Shown: positions 41,433 through 63,429, numbered from the stretch's first letter. The stretch is DNA of 64,000 bases from Coenobita brevimanus (GCA_032717465.1 CM064666.1:17950336-18014335); one strand, 5' to 3'. The notes: generated by a model not told the origin, from the sequence alone. A program made the numbers and translations.

Positions 41433-41597
41433 GAGAAATGGAGTTCCCCCGAGCTAAGCCCTGTATTGGACTATATAGCCCCGCTAGGGTTACAGGAGCG
41501 AGCTACCACTCCCAGCACGGCAGCCCGGGCGAGGCTCGAACTCGCAATCCCCCGATTACGAGTCCAGCGCGCTACCACTGTGCTACCGCCCCCCCCC
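41433..41597 (-). mobile_element. tRNA-headed SINE with 16 bp target-site duplication
   Basis: On the minus strand the head reads GGCGGTAGCACAGTGGTAGC (A-box-like), GGACTCGTAATC (Thr-CGT-like anticodon region) and GCGAGTTCGAGCCTCGC (perfect T-arm, B box). A body of about 95 bp follows (AGTGGTAGCTCGCTCCTG, GGCTATATAGTCCAATACAG). CTGCAGTACCAGGTGG flanks it on both sides at 41417-41432 and 41598-41613. A C-run of about 10 nt sits at the 5' end. The anticodon stem pairs poorly, so it is not a functional tRNA. Confidence 0.85.
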
Positions 41598-41639
41598 CTG
41601 CAGTACCAGGTGGAGGCAGTACTTTATCTGTGTAACTAT

Positions 41640-41800
41640 TTATCTAACCATCTCTCTATGCCTGTATGTATGTATCTATCTGTCTATCTAACGTGTCCAT
41701 CTATCTATCTATCCATTTATCTGTGTCTGTGTCTATCTATGTATCTATCTATCCATCTGTTCATCCATCCATCTAGATAGATAGACAGCCAGATGCCTTA
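41640..41800. repeat. (TATC)n/(CATC)n tetranucleotide tract and LINE/SINE end
   Basis: Interrupted TATC and CATC units, then AGATAGATAGACAGCCAGATG, CCTTAATCCCCAGAGGTGTGG, a decayed minus-strand copy of the shared LINE/SINE 3' end. Confidence 0.75.
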
Positions 41801-41874
41801 ATCCCCAGAGGTGTGGCCACAAAATAGCATACGAGGAAAATGCAAAAATAAACCGCTGAGGGAATTTGTTACAC

Positions 41875-42410
41875 TGATTTCATTTTAACCCGGCTCAAAT
41901 TTTCGTCTTTTACAGCTTGTTTCACGTAACCAAGCGGCAGAAATAGACAATGCTACGGTTCTACAGCCTTATCACAGCACTTCTTCGTGACAAGCATAAC
42001 ATCTTAGTATTAATCAAGTGTTACAAGTCAGGATTCAAGAAGGAGGGATGGCAATTTTACACCAACACTTCATTTTACTTTAACTGGCCCAGATTTTCGT
42101 CCTTTTGCAGCTTATATCACGTAACTCAGTGTAATAAGACAATACTATAGCTTTAGATTCTTTTCACGGCACTTCTTCGTGATTAGCAGCATATTCTAAC
42201 TTTGATCTCTTTATATAGCTCAACATTCAAGATGGAGAGAGCAGTTTTACGCCAACAGTTCATTCACTTTAACTTGGCTCAGGTTTTTGTCCTTTTGAAG
42301 ACTACTTTCTTTAATGCAGAGTCAGAAGGCAAAATTAAGGCGCTGTATCCTTTCCACAGCACTTCCTCGTGACTAGCACCATATTCTAGAGTTAATCTAT
42401 TTTTACAGCT
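41875..42410 (+). repeat. Three successive copies of repeat C
   Basis: Starts at about 41875, 42075 and 42255. Each has TTAACTTGGCTCAG-like, TTTTCGTCCTTTTGCAGC, GCACTTCTTCGTGA and ATTCAAGATGGAGAG-like blocks in the same order; head-to-tail arrangement. Confidence 0.7.
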
Positions 42411-42416
42411 CTGTAT

Positions 42417-43006
42417 TCACCTAATGGCGGATCTCCATGCTGCTCGATCTTTGGCAGCCTCCCTAGTCAGTCTCTTATCCATGAGGTCACACTGTATGAC
42501 CTCGTTCCAGGTTTTTTTTGGTCTGTTCCTCGCAAGCCAACCCTCACCGTTCACACCTCTTACATTCTGCCCCCAGTTTTCGCCTTTCATCCTCTCCACG
42601 TACTCAAACCATCTCAGTCTACCCCTCCTCATCACAACACCAGTACATTCAAATCCCATCGTTCCTCTCAACTCTTCAATCGCAATCATAGCTCACCCAG
42701 ACCCCTCATCAAGGTCACACTACACATCCATCTAACCACTATTATTTCTGTACCTTTGAGCCCATAAATATCTTCTTCCTTTACTGCCCAGGTCTCACTA
42801 CCATACAGCATTACACTCCTAAAACATGCCGCATTCAAAGATCCCACGGCGCTGAGGGGGAGTTTCCTTGATGTCAGGAGAGGCAACAGCTCCCTGAACT
42901 TCCTCCAACCACTCCTCATCCTAGCCACCGCCCGCACCTCCAGCATATGCCACCCAGAAAAAAAAAACTCCTCCACACACTCAAGAGAATCTCCAGCAAA
43001 ACTCAT
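42417..43006 (-). mobile_element. RTE-like LINE fragment, third subfamily
   Basis: Minus-strand RMRSGWRKFRELLPLLTSRK, SVMLYGSETWAVKEED, then shifted frame RRGRLRWFEYVERMKGEN and RPKKTWNEVIQCDL. This is the domain after the reverse transcriptase; the catalytic part is absent. Confidence 0.82.
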
Positions 43007-43110
43007 CTAATAAATACACCTATATTTACCGTCAAAATACTTGGCCTTCAGACAAAAAGAAAAAAAACGATTATTTAAAACATGAAAACAGACACCGCAG
43101 AGCATACTAT

Positions 43111-43146
<36 letters not shown>

Positions 43147-43532
43147 GTTGATCTGTTATAGTCAGCTAAGGTTTAAAAACGAGTGGAAGTGTGATGATGG
43201 AATGGTGTTTGGCTACAAGTAACAAATTATGCTTATTTATTTATTTTTTATTTTTTTGTCCTCGTACTACCTAACCATTTTGTCTACTTCAAGTTTATAC
43301 ACAAGCAGCTTTATTTCCTCATTCCCTTGGCGGTGCCTCTGTTTTTTCCAGGTAGGTCTACAAAATAATCTCTGAAGCCCCCCTCCCCAGTAATCAGGCT
43401 AAATTTACGTTAATGGAAGTAAACGCACCGGAGCGATTAGATTCAGTAAACCTATCCCCATCCATCGATGTTAAGCCTCTAAGCTGAACAAAATCGTCTG
43501 CAGATAGCCAGAAAAATAAAACTATATACGCA

Positions 43533-43650
43533 GTTACGTGTCAAGTGGGGTTGGTGTAGGATTAGTGCCCCTCCCTGTAAAACAATTAACTCTAAGCCCT
43601 TGGCCATCCTGTTTGGGATACACGGCGTCTGGCAATGAATGAATGAATGA
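43533..43650 (+). mobile_element. 3' end of the SINE with (AATG)n tail
   Basis: Plus strand GGGGTTGGTGTAGGATTAGT, GCCCCTCCCTGTAAAACAA, TTGGCCATCCTGTTTGGGAT and GGCGTCTGGCAATGAATGAA. Same 3' end as 39166-39542 but with AATG rather than ATAG as the tail unit. Confidence 0.82.
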
Positions 43651-44220
43651 AATGTGTTGAAGAAGCTAATCACATCATCAGGACGTCAAAAAGTATGATA
43701 CTCCTCCTTCCCCTCTGTGTACAGTCGGCAGCAGATACCCGCTTCACCTATGTGTGTGATATGAACGGGTCACCTGGCATAATCCGCTTGTTTTTGCAGT
43801 GTGCCATCAGGTGGATTAAACTTCTCCAAGAGCGAGGCCTGGTAGCCACCTGGTGCAGCCGGTCTAGAAGGTGTGAGAGCGGCACATATGGTGAGGCTTC
43901 CTGATTCCCACACCCTATTGCAAGGGGCGACAGCGAATTTAAGTGAATGTGGCTACGATCCTGGATGAATATATGCAGAATGACAGCTCACCAGATGGGC
44001 CACTTGAACGGCTTACTAAAACGTTGTAGTGATATGAAATTCTATGAGCCTTAGTCACGAGGTAGGAATGAGTCTCCTTGGTTACTAGTCAAATCAACCC
44101 TCCACTTTACGCCTGGCCATAATGGGAACTGAAAGGCGTGAAAGATCATTGTCAAGGTAAACTGAGTGATGAAGTACGTAACAGGAGTGACATGAGGCGA
44201 CTAACTAGCTATTGAAAAGT
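43651..44220. other. Intergenic, no gene seen
   Basis: Contains a copy of dispersed repeat E at about 44000-44150 (GGAATGAGTCTCCTTGGTTA, CTAGTCAAATCAACCCTCCA). Nothing else recognised. Confidence 0.5.
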
Positions 44221-44223
44221 AAG

Positions 44224-44530
44224 CATTTCACCATTTAAATCCGTCAGCACCATTTAAACCAGTCAGCACCATTTAATTAAGCCAGTCAGCACCATTTAAA
44301 TCAGTCAACACTTTACCATTAAAATCAGTCAACACTTTACCATTTAAATCAGTCAACACTTTACCATTTAAATCAGTCAACACTTTACCATTAAAATCAG
44401 TCAACACGTCATTTAAATCAGTCAACACTTTACCATTTAAATCAGTCAACACGTCATTTAAATCAGTCAACACTTCACCGCTTCAGTCAGTCAACACTTC
44501 ACCATTTAAATCAGTCACCACCTCGCCATA
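44224..44530. repeat. Imperfect minisatellite, about 18-28 bp units
   Basis: CCATTTAAATCAGTCAACAC with TTTA inserted in some units; about 13 units. Frames open by repetition (VLTDLNGK on minus) and are judged non-coding. Confidence 0.92.
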
Positions 44531-44674
44531 CTGTCATGAAGTTACTGGCTTATCACATGCTTGAGGCGAAATTCTGCTGCCGATTGTACCAGCTGGGCTT
44601 GACTCACGCTCCCACCAGCTGTCACCGGCTATTGACCGGATTTAGCCGTACCTCGAATCGATACCCGGATTGCC

Positions 44675-45045
44675 AACAGTATTTTTTTTTTATAACCGAC
44701 CCTTTTGACACGGTGACAAAATTCCAGATCCCTTCGTCTTCAGCGGTCATATGTAAAAACCTATGGATCATCTGTCTTAAAGCAAGCCTCACACCCACCC
44801 GTTCCAGATGCTAACTTCGTCTCAGTTGATTTCTCCCAGGCCTTTATTTCTATTTTATTTATTCACTTTTTTATTTTACGACCAACATCTCTGAGGCTGC
44901 ACCGATATTTCCAGACCACTTCGTCTTCAATGGCTATATTAAAACCTCTGGTACATCTGACTTACAGCAAGCCCTCACACTCACCCACCTTTCCAGCTGC
45001 TCACTTCGCCTTCGCTGTACAGTAGTTCTCCCAGGCTTCTCCAAG
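44675..45045. repeat. Tandem duplication, about 190 bp unit
   Basis: 44700-44845 and 44885-45040 share CCAGA.C.CTTCGTCTTCA, CCTC(A)CAC.CACCC and TTCTCCCAGGC blocks in the same order, about 75% alike by eye. Confidence 0.6.
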
Positions 45046-45469
45046 CTTCGGTTTGAAATGGGGGCCTGGGAGGGAGTTAGCGGGGATTCATCTTCCTCGC
45101 CGTATCGGCTGGCAGGGTTTAAAACGGCCTCTCTGTGTCCTTCATAAACTAAACTCGAGATTCGTGAGGTTTGGGCGAGGGACCTGGCCTGACCGAGCCA
45201 CACTTGCAACTGACCCGAAACCTCCAACTTGACTTCCTTCCCGGCAAAGGTGGCGATTGCGTATTCATATGGATCAAATCATGCTTTATTTTTCCTTTCA
45301 TTATAATAAAATTAATTTCACGTTCACTTCAAATTGTTTTTCAGTATTGATTCTTTTGCACCGGGGTCCACAAATAATTAAGCTGGTTTTTATTTCCTCT
45401 GAACTTAAAGATACATATTACGTTGAAAAAAGAAATAGGGAGTGGAAAAAGTATTCAAGTAAAGGAGAA

Positions 45470-45725
45470 CTTAATAGATTCCAAAAACCTTCGTTCCGAG
45501 ATCCGTGAGAATTAGGCCTAAGGGGGCGGTGGTTAAGGAATCATGGGAAAAAAATTCTGTAGCATATTGATACTCAGAAGACAGAATTATTTATAATAAA
45601 TGAATATAATTAAACACTCTAATCAAAAGAGTAATATTGAATAGATCCGAAAGAAAAAGTTCCTTCCCGAGAACCGTGAGAATTAGGGCTGCAAGGGAGT
45701 AAAGCATCATGGGAAAATATTGATC
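45470..45725. repeat. Direct repeat of about 90 bp, spaced 165 bp
   Basis: CCGTGAGAATTAGG with TTCC(C)GAGA before it and ATCATGGGAAAA after it occur at 45480-45555 and 45650-45720. Nothing gene-like around it up to 46590 apart from AT-rich sequence and a (TCTG)n run at 46137-46156. Confidence 0.65.
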
Positions 45726-46597
45726 GCCGTCAGCTGAGCCGTGTTCTCTTCCCGGTACTGACTGGCATTGCCCCAAGATGATGCATGGTTATTGCTGAGA
45801 ACATAAATTAGCATGTGTATAAATATGTGTTACGTGATTTGAAAATACGTAAATACTATGATAGGTACTTTAATCGTTGGCGATAACAGATAAAGAGTTT
45901 ACTAATTATTACATAAATTACGTAGCGTAATTAGTACGTGAATAGTACCGGTAAGTATGTAAATGGCTACAGTAAATTTATAAATTACCAATAAACGCAT
46001 AATGGCTGAAATAAATACATTAATTTCAAATCGCAACCACTCGCAAAGGTGCTTGACCTGTCGGCGGCGAGACTGCTTCCCAGCTCCCTGCCGACAGTCT
46101 GACAGGAGTATAGGAGGTGGCCAAAGGGACATGGTCTGTCTGTCTGTCTGTCTGTCTCTGAAATCCTCACCCAGTTTCACTAACGGCGACGCAGATAAAG
46201 GCCAAAACACACTTACAAAGGACATCAAAATCGCCTGTGCAGGATTATTCAAAACTTTACTCGCTGATAAATGTCTGGCCAAAGCAGGATTCCTTTCTAC
46301 GTCAGACCATACCGCACAACCAAAGCGCTATACATTTATTTAGTTATTGATCTATTTACTTATTTATTTATTTAGAGTCGTCAGCATGCAGTACGATACA
46401 AGCCCCAGTATTATGAAAAACGTGGGTGTTGAAAGCCAAGCAGAAATGGGATCATGACGGCAAAGTGATAATTTGTACTGGTGTATACAAAGGACGTCCA
46501 TGGTTGATTTAGGGTAGAAAAAAAAAAGAAAAAAAAAGTTTAAGAATAAGGAAAACACGTAGGAAAAGTCCTCCCTACAGACAGCATGTAGAATCCT

Positions 46598-47562
46598 TAT
46601 AATTCCCTATGTGCAACAGAAATCCTACACTTCCCTATGTGCAACAGAAATCCTACCCTTCCCTATGTGCAACAGAAATCCTACCCTTCCCTATGTGCAA
46701 CAGAAATCCTACCCTTCCCTATGTGCAACAGAAATCCTACCCTTCCCTATGTGCAACAGAAATCCTACCCTTCCCTATGTGCAACAGAAATCCTACCCTT
46801 CCCTATGTGCAACAGAAATCCTACCCTTCCCTATGTGCAACAGAAATCCTACCCTTCCCTATGTGCAACAGAAATCCTACCCTTCCCTATGTGCAACAGA
46901 AATCCTACCTTTCCCTATGTGCAACAGAAATCCTACCCTTCCTTATGTGCAACAGAAATCCTACCTTTCCCTATGTGCAACAGAAATCCTACCTTTCCCT
47001 ATGTGCAACAGAATCCTACACTTCCCTATGTGCAACAGAAATCCTACACTTCCTTATGTGCAACAGAAATCCTACACTTCCCTATGTGCAACAGAAATCC
47101 TACACTTCCCTATGTGCAACAGAATCCTACACTTCCCTGTGTGAAACAGAATCCTGCATTTCCCTATGTGCAACAGAAATCCTACACTTCCTTATGTGCA
47201 ACAGAAATCCTACACTTTCCTACTTGCAACAGAAATCCTACACTTCCCTATGCGCAACAGAAATCCTACACTTCCCTACGTGGAGCAGAAATCCTACCCT
47301 TCCCTATGTGCAACAGAAATCCTACCCTTCCCTATGTGCAACAGAAATCCTACCCTTCCCTATGTGCAACAGAAATCCTACCCTTCCCTATGTGCAACAG
47401 AAATCCTACCCTTCCCTATGTGCAACAGAAATCCTACCCTTCCCTATGTGCAACAGAAATCCTACACTTCCCTATGTGCAACAGAAATCCTACCCTTCCC
47501 TATGTGCAACAGAAATCCTACACTTCCCTATGTGCAACAGAATCCTACACTTCCCTATGTTT
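46598..47562. repeat. 28 bp minisatellite, about 34 copies
   Basis: Unit CTATGTGCAACAGAAATCCT followed by ACCCTTCC, with ACACTTCC variants in the second half. Because 28 is not a multiple of 3, the same 28-residue repeat opens in all three plus frames (MCNRNPTLPYVQQ...). A few copies lack one A. Judged non-coding. Confidence 0.97.
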
Positions 47563-47988
47563 TATTTTTTGAAATAACAACGGAGGAGGGAAAAATAAAT
47601 GAATAAAAAAAATAATCCGAACAGAATCTTTCACTTCCCCAAGTGGCGCAGCATCCAATGATTCAACTCAGTATCACACCAACAGGACTTCTGAAATAAT
47701 ATGAGAGATGCAGAATAGGTAAGCAGCGTTGGAATACGGCGACTATAAAGATACTGACCCTTCAACTTCAGTAAGTAAAGTAAGCAACATAGGTATTTGA
47801 TTTTAGACCATTATTAAATAGTAAGTAAAGTAAGCAAGATAAGTATTTGATTTAAGAACAATAGAAAATGGGTATTCCTCATATTTTTGAAAAAGAAATC
47901 TGATGCTGGAGAGAAAACGGAATTTGAAACGCATACTCGCATATTTAAAACGCCTGCTGGTGGGTCTGTATGTAGCGTACAATTTTCA
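47563..47988. other. Intergenic, nothing recognised
   Basis: AT-rich; a short imperfect direct repeat (AGTAAGTAAAGTAAGCAA at 47770 and 47821). Confidence 0.4.
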
Positions 47989-48869
47989 TGATTCCCTGGA
48001 CACATGAGGAGGTATCTGGTATTCTCTTACTATACGACGTAGTATTAATTTGTATGAAGGCAACGATTTGTGTCGTGGCCGCCGATTGGTTACAGAGGCT
48101 CAGTTCCATTGGTTACCATACCAGTGTGAGAATACTAAATTACATTCTAAGCATCGCTAGAATGTATTGCTTGACATTGTTAGTATATGGTATCACATGG
48201 TTCACCCATACTCATTTCTAATCTACACTGCGTTCTTGAAAGGGGAAGCTTCAGCGAGATGGCGGATCATCCGGTCAACATTAGCGGTGGTTGTTCTTAG
48301 TTCTCCCATCTGCCAACGATCTCGAAGGTTACCCTCTTCCCCGCACCTCCGCAGCCACTTATATACAGTAGTGCGTGATACTCCAAGTTCCCTTGATATT
48401 TCACTTGGAGACAGGCCACTCTCGTTCATGCCAACTCTGTGACCCCGCATAGTAACTTTATCAGCGCGTGATATTCCATATCTACAGCGTATGAGGTCTG
48501 AGGCCTGTCTGAGCCTAACCAAGGAATGATAAGCATCTCTATACCTCGGTTCATTCTCTGTGTTAAATTATTAGATTAAGGACAACTTTTGAGGTAACCG
48601 ATCATTATTTTAATGCACAATTTCATAACTTAAATGCGATTCGTACACTTATACACAGAATTACTATCATTCTGAAATAAAGTATCGGACTGTTATGCCG
48701 TTACAGCGAGAAACAATTGTTCATTACTTAGACTGTATACTCTATGTGTTTTTTATTATTATAACACAGATCAATGCCCATGGAAAATAAGTAGTAATTT
48801 TTACAAATTTGAATCAAATTATAATAACAGTAGTGTGACAAGAGCCAACGCTTCCTTCCGAGAAGTTCC

Positions 48870-48915
<46 letters not shown>

Positions 48916-49600
48916 GTTCCGTTACAGTGACTGTATGAAATGATGCAATGCTCTTTAGGTCAAACAGTATTAAGACACATCAACGAAGACCTGAGGCACC
49001 GTCACAGGGATGGATCCGGGGGGGGGGGATGGGGGATGCATCCCCCCCCCACCGGCCATGCATCATTGAATAAAGAGGCAATTTCAACATTGAAATATCA
49101 GTATGTCGCGTCAAGTCTGGTTGAATCAGCGAATCAGACCCCCCCCACCGAAGATTCCTGGATCCACCCCTGCCGTCAGACCAAAATATCAGATATTTAA
49201 CATCAATTAGCCTCGAAGAAACACTACTTTAACTTGATTTTGTCAATATGACTTCTGTTTCGATCCTCTGAAGCGGATCCTGCTGGTTGTAACCTAGGTT
49301 GCATTGGCCCCAGTTCCTCATATTATTACAGTTTAACCAGCTGGAGATATATGTAAATAATTCTGATACATCTAGGCCTACCCAGTATGGGTGAACCATG
49401 TGATACCATATACTAACAATATCAAGCAATACATTCTAGCTATGCTTAGAATGTAATTTAGTATTCTCACACTGGTAACCAATGGAACTGAGCCTCTGTA
49501 ACCAATCGGCGGCCACGACACAAATCGTTGCCCTCATTCAAAGTAATTGCGTCGTGTAGTAAGAGAATGCCAGATACCTCCTCATATGTCCAGGGAATCA
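47989..49600 (-). mobile_element. Tc1-like element with ~225 bp inverted repeats, internally decayed
   Basis: Left arm 47989-48217 and right arm about 49380-49600 are inverted copies. Shared blocks are TGATTCCCTGGACA, GAGGAGGTATCTGG, CGATTGGTTACAGAGGCTCA, GTTCCATTGGTTACC and CCATATACTAACAAT. Inside, minus 48522-48223, an HTH reads GLSPSEISRELGVSRTTVYK and ends TTANVDRMI.HLAEASPFKN-like, the N-terminal DNA-binding part of a Tc1-type transposase. The catalytic domain is not found. It contains a (CA)n tract (48872-48913) and a MITE (49005-49172). Confidence 0.82.
49005..49172. mobile_element. hAT-like MITE, 168 bp
   Basis: Ends CAGGGATGGATCC and CAGGGGTGGATCC (inverted), each followed by a G-run. 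CCGTCA directly abuts both sides (48999-49004 and 49173-49178); hAT elements duplicate 8 bp, so 6 perfect bases may be a decayed duplication. No coding. Confidence 0.75.
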
Positions 49601-49834
49601 AGAACTCTACTGTGTTTTTTTCCGAGATTTTGCTTGACTTTCTCTTGTAATACGATGTTTTCTTACCGTGTTTGTAATTCTACTAAGTATAATAATTTTT
49701 GCCCCATGTATGTGCCACTGTATCCCACTGCTGTCACGCACCCTTCCCTTTGCTCTCATGCACCCTTCCCTTTGCTCTCATGTACCCTTATTAAGACTAC
49801 AGGATATGCCAAGGATAAGACCAAAGGATTATTG

Positions 49835-50190
49835 TATCATCATCATCATCATCATCATCATCATTATTTCATTTGTAACTTTCATAATGCTATCTGCACC
49901 AGCCTCTAGTATTTGGTGGGAATTGAGGTTATAATGGAAGATGATGATGATAATGATGATGGTGGTGGTGGTGGTGATGATGATAATGGTAGTGGTGGTG
50001 GTCTTGGTGGTGGTGGTAGTGGTGATAATGATGATGATGATGATGATGATGGTAGTTGAGATGATGGTACGTGGTGATGATGATGATGATGATGATGATG
50101 ATAATGGTGGTGGTGGTGGTGGTAGTGGTGGCAATTGTGGTGGTGGTGATGGCGATGATGATGATAATGATGGTGGCAGTGGTGATAATA
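49835..50190. repeat. (ATC)n and (GAT/GGT)n trinucleotide tracts
   Basis: ATC run at 49838-49866, then GAT/GGT/GTG mixture 49938-50190. All frames are open by composition (poly-His, poly-Asp, poly-Met) and not regarded as genes. Confidence 0.95.
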
Positions 50191-50451
50191 TTACTTTTCC
50201 GTTTCCGCGTAAAGAAAAGCAGCGAGATCAAGGAATGCAGGTCGGCTGACACCATCACCAGGCCAGGGACAAGGTAATCAACAAGGTCCCCTCCTCCTGA
50301 AAACTGTGATGAATATTTTACACTGGAAGTCTGGCTACGGGTACACTGCTGCCTAACCAGTGTGTCACGGCACGTTGATGTACTGCCGAAAGAGTCCCGG
50401 TGCGCCATTCCACCTTGCCCTCCCTATGTAGAAAACAACGATAACAAGAAG

Positions 50452-50985
50452 CGGTGCCAAGGCACAGCAAACCCGTCCCCGGCAGTCATTATAGTGCTGA
50501 CGTATAAACACAAGAGGATATCTAGTCAAAGATGTCACATTTGAAATCTGGTGTACACTTGGTGAAAACTGATGATTTTGTGTCCATTTTAAATTTTAGG
50601 CCCAACTCACCTACCCCTAACTGGGGTATCCTATAACATGCCTCATTACACCCCTTGATGTAATGAGACATGTTATAGGATGCAGATTTGAAGGATGCAC
50701 ATTTAGGTTTTGGTTTCATGTTGATATGACATATTTGAAAGGATTTATGGCGAAAAAACGATTTTGGAAAAAGAGAAAAAACATTTTGGGGGCCTACAGC
50801 CTGGGCCTTCGCCCAATTTGGCTGAAAATTTAATCAGGTGATCAGAAGGTCATAGCCCATCATCCCTGTATTTTTTTTTTTTTTTTTCAAAATCTCACCA
50901 GTAGTTTTCGCGTAAAGTTGTTAACAGACAGACAGACAGACAACCAAACAGACAAACCGAATGAAAAAATACCTGTCCCCGCGCC
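50452..50985 (+). repeat. Dispersed ~480 bp repeat with (CAGA)n end, copy 2
   Basis: Same block order as 40780-41285, with an extra inverted piece of the GGATGCAGATTTG / CATGTTATAGGAT segment near 50625-50690 and poly(T) near 50870. Confidence 0.8.
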
Positions 50986-51199
50986 CGGCCCCTCCGGAGC
51001 GGGGAGAGGTAATAACTATAATGAAGATATAGTACATTATGTAATGAAAAATTAGAAGTAATATTTATCATTGTTTACGTATATGTATTTCTGACTGATA
51101 AGTTCATAGCAGGTAAAAAAAAAATAAAAACATGACGGATCAGAGATTCTTTGTATCCCTCAGCCCCTTCAGTATGCCAAAAATACAGTAATACACAAT

Positions 51200-52545
51200 C
51201 TTTTTTTTTTTTTTCTTATGTAAGCAAGAAGGAACCAAAGGCCAGGAACCCGCAAGATTGTTTCTTCCAAGAAAAAACAAAAACAAGATAACAGAGAGCG
51301 AAACTCAAGACCCATTAATTTCAAGATGCCTGGACACACTGCGCTTGAAAGACTGGAGATCATAGGCAGTAGGAAATACAGACAGAGGGAGGCAGTTCCA
51401 GAGTTAACCTGTTACATTAACGAAGGACTGGGAGTAACGGTTAACTCTTGTATTAGTGAGCTGGACAGAAAAGGGATGAGAGTTTGTTGCTATAGATGCG
51501 TGCTATGCGCCCTCCGTAGTGGTGGAGGGATGTAAGCAGACAGTTCAGAGGAGCAGTGATCATTGAAGTGACGATAGAAAAGGGACAAAGATGCAACAGT
51601 GTGGCGACGAGACAGAGGTTGAAGGGACCCAGTAAGAGGAGGTGAGTTAATGAGACGAAAAGCCTTTGACTTCACCTTGCAGAGAAGAGCTGTATGTGGG
51701 GAGCCTCCGCACACATGAGAGTTGTACTCTACACAGGGGCGAATAAAACCTGTATATAAAGCCAACAATTGTGAACGCACAAAGTCGGCTTAGCACACCA
51801 AATCTCTTGGAAGCAGATTTTACAAGAGATGTAATAAGATCTTTCCAAGATAAGTCCTGAGTGAATGAAACCATAAATATGTTTATAAATGATACAGGAT
51901 TGAGTTGGAGATTGTTACATATTGGAAGATACTCCTGCGGAAGATTTTAACGAGATGAAATATGTAAGAACTGAGTTTTTGATGCATTAAAAACAAGATT
52001 ACTTTTGTCCCAATCGGAGATATGAACCAAGTTAGACATTAGGTGTGCCATAGCCTCATACCTTGTTTGTTGAAGTAACTGCTGAGATGGACATTGCGGG
52101 AACTGAATGGAAAGGTAAAGGGTGGAGTCATCAGCGTATGAGTGGATAGGGTTAGATGTACAGCTTAGAAGGTCATTGATGAATAAAGGGAAGAGAGTTG
52201 GTGATAGGACAGAACCCTGAGGAACACCATTATTGATAGTTCTAGGAGAAGAACGATGGCCGTCTACAACAGCGGCTATAGAACGACCAGGAAGGAAGCT
52301 AGCGATGAAGGCACAGATAGAAGGATAGAAACTGTAAGAGAGCAGTTTGAAAATTAAAGATTTATGCCAAACTCGATCGAAAACCTTTGAGGTGTAAAGT
52401 ACAATGGTAAAGCTTTCGTCAGAATCCTGAAAGGAGGATGACCAGGAGTCTGAAAGGTAGGTGAGAAAATCGCCAGTGAAGCGTCCCTGGCGGAACCCAT
52501 ACTGACGATCGGAAAGAAGGTTGTGATAGGAATGATGCTTCATTT
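51200..52545 (-). mobile_element. Jockey-like LINE, 5'-truncated copy with poly(A)
   Basis: Minus strand: LLSDRQYGFRQGRFTGDFLT, VFDRVWHKSLIFKLLSYSFY, GVPQGSVLSPTLFPLFINDL, YADDSTLYLSIQFPQ (RT catalytic YADD), QFLHISSR, then frame breaks, SLYTGFIRP-type tail and NSPPLTGSLQPLSRRHTVAS. Ends at a 15 nt poly(A) (poly T at 51201-51215). It shows the uninterrupted arrangement of the element split at 32311-40700. 5' truncated at about 52545, only 480 bp from the P450 start codon. Confidence 0.9.
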
Positions 52546-52900
52546 TGTTGTTGTTGAGACTTTAAAATTATTTTGTACTGTAAATGTTATGCACAGCCTT
52601 GTTTTAATGTGTTTAGATATACTGTAATTATTCCAACTTCCTTTTATGTATTTTATTTAGAAATTCATTGCTCCATTGTACAGTGAACTAGGTTATGTTG
52701 TATTTTCCACCCTCTTAACACTATCTTGGAGGGCGTGGACCCCCCTCATGTCAGGCTCAGTGTTATCCTCAGCTGCCCCCTCCCACACTCCCCTCTGCCC
52801 TGAAAGAATGATTGCGCATGTGTGGACGGGCGGGTCTTGTGTTCCCTGCACCTCATACTGTACTCTTAGGTACAGCCGCGAGGAGAGACAGTGCAGGCAG

Positions 52901-52980
<80 letters not shown>

Positions 52981-53023
52981 ACTGGGGCTAGACACAGAGA
53001 AAGAGGGAAACAGAAGAGACAAG
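52546..53023 (+). promoter_or_regulatory. P450 upstream region with (GA)n tract
   Basis: 478 bp between the Jockey copy and the P450 start codon. It should contain the promoter and 5' UTR. A (GA)n tract of about 38 units (52903-52979) ends 45 nt before the ATG. I cannot point to a convincing TATA box or initiator. Confidence 0.4.
52903..52979. repeat. (GA)n microsatellite upstream of the P450 ATG
   Basis: About 38 GA units, probably in the 5' UTR or core promoter. GA tracts are binding sites for GAGA-type factors in arthropods; any role here is inference. Confidence 0.95.
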
Positions 53024-63415
<10,392 letters not shown>

Positions 63416-63429
63416 GTAAGTCGCCATAC

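Noticed and set aside
41521..41597. Possible tRNA-Thr gene on the minus strand
   Set aside because: Anticodon stem pairs poorly and the unit is flanked by a 16 bp duplication together with a body, so it is a SINE head.
44934..45227. 97-codon minus ORF (MEVSGQLQVWLGQARSLAQ...)
   Set aside because: Overlaps a tandemly duplicated non-coding segment; no recognisable domain and no neighbouring exon.
46609..47606. Overlapping ORFs with MCNRNPTLPYVQQ repeats
   Set aside because: Product of a 28 bp minisatellite open in all three frames; no start context or domain.
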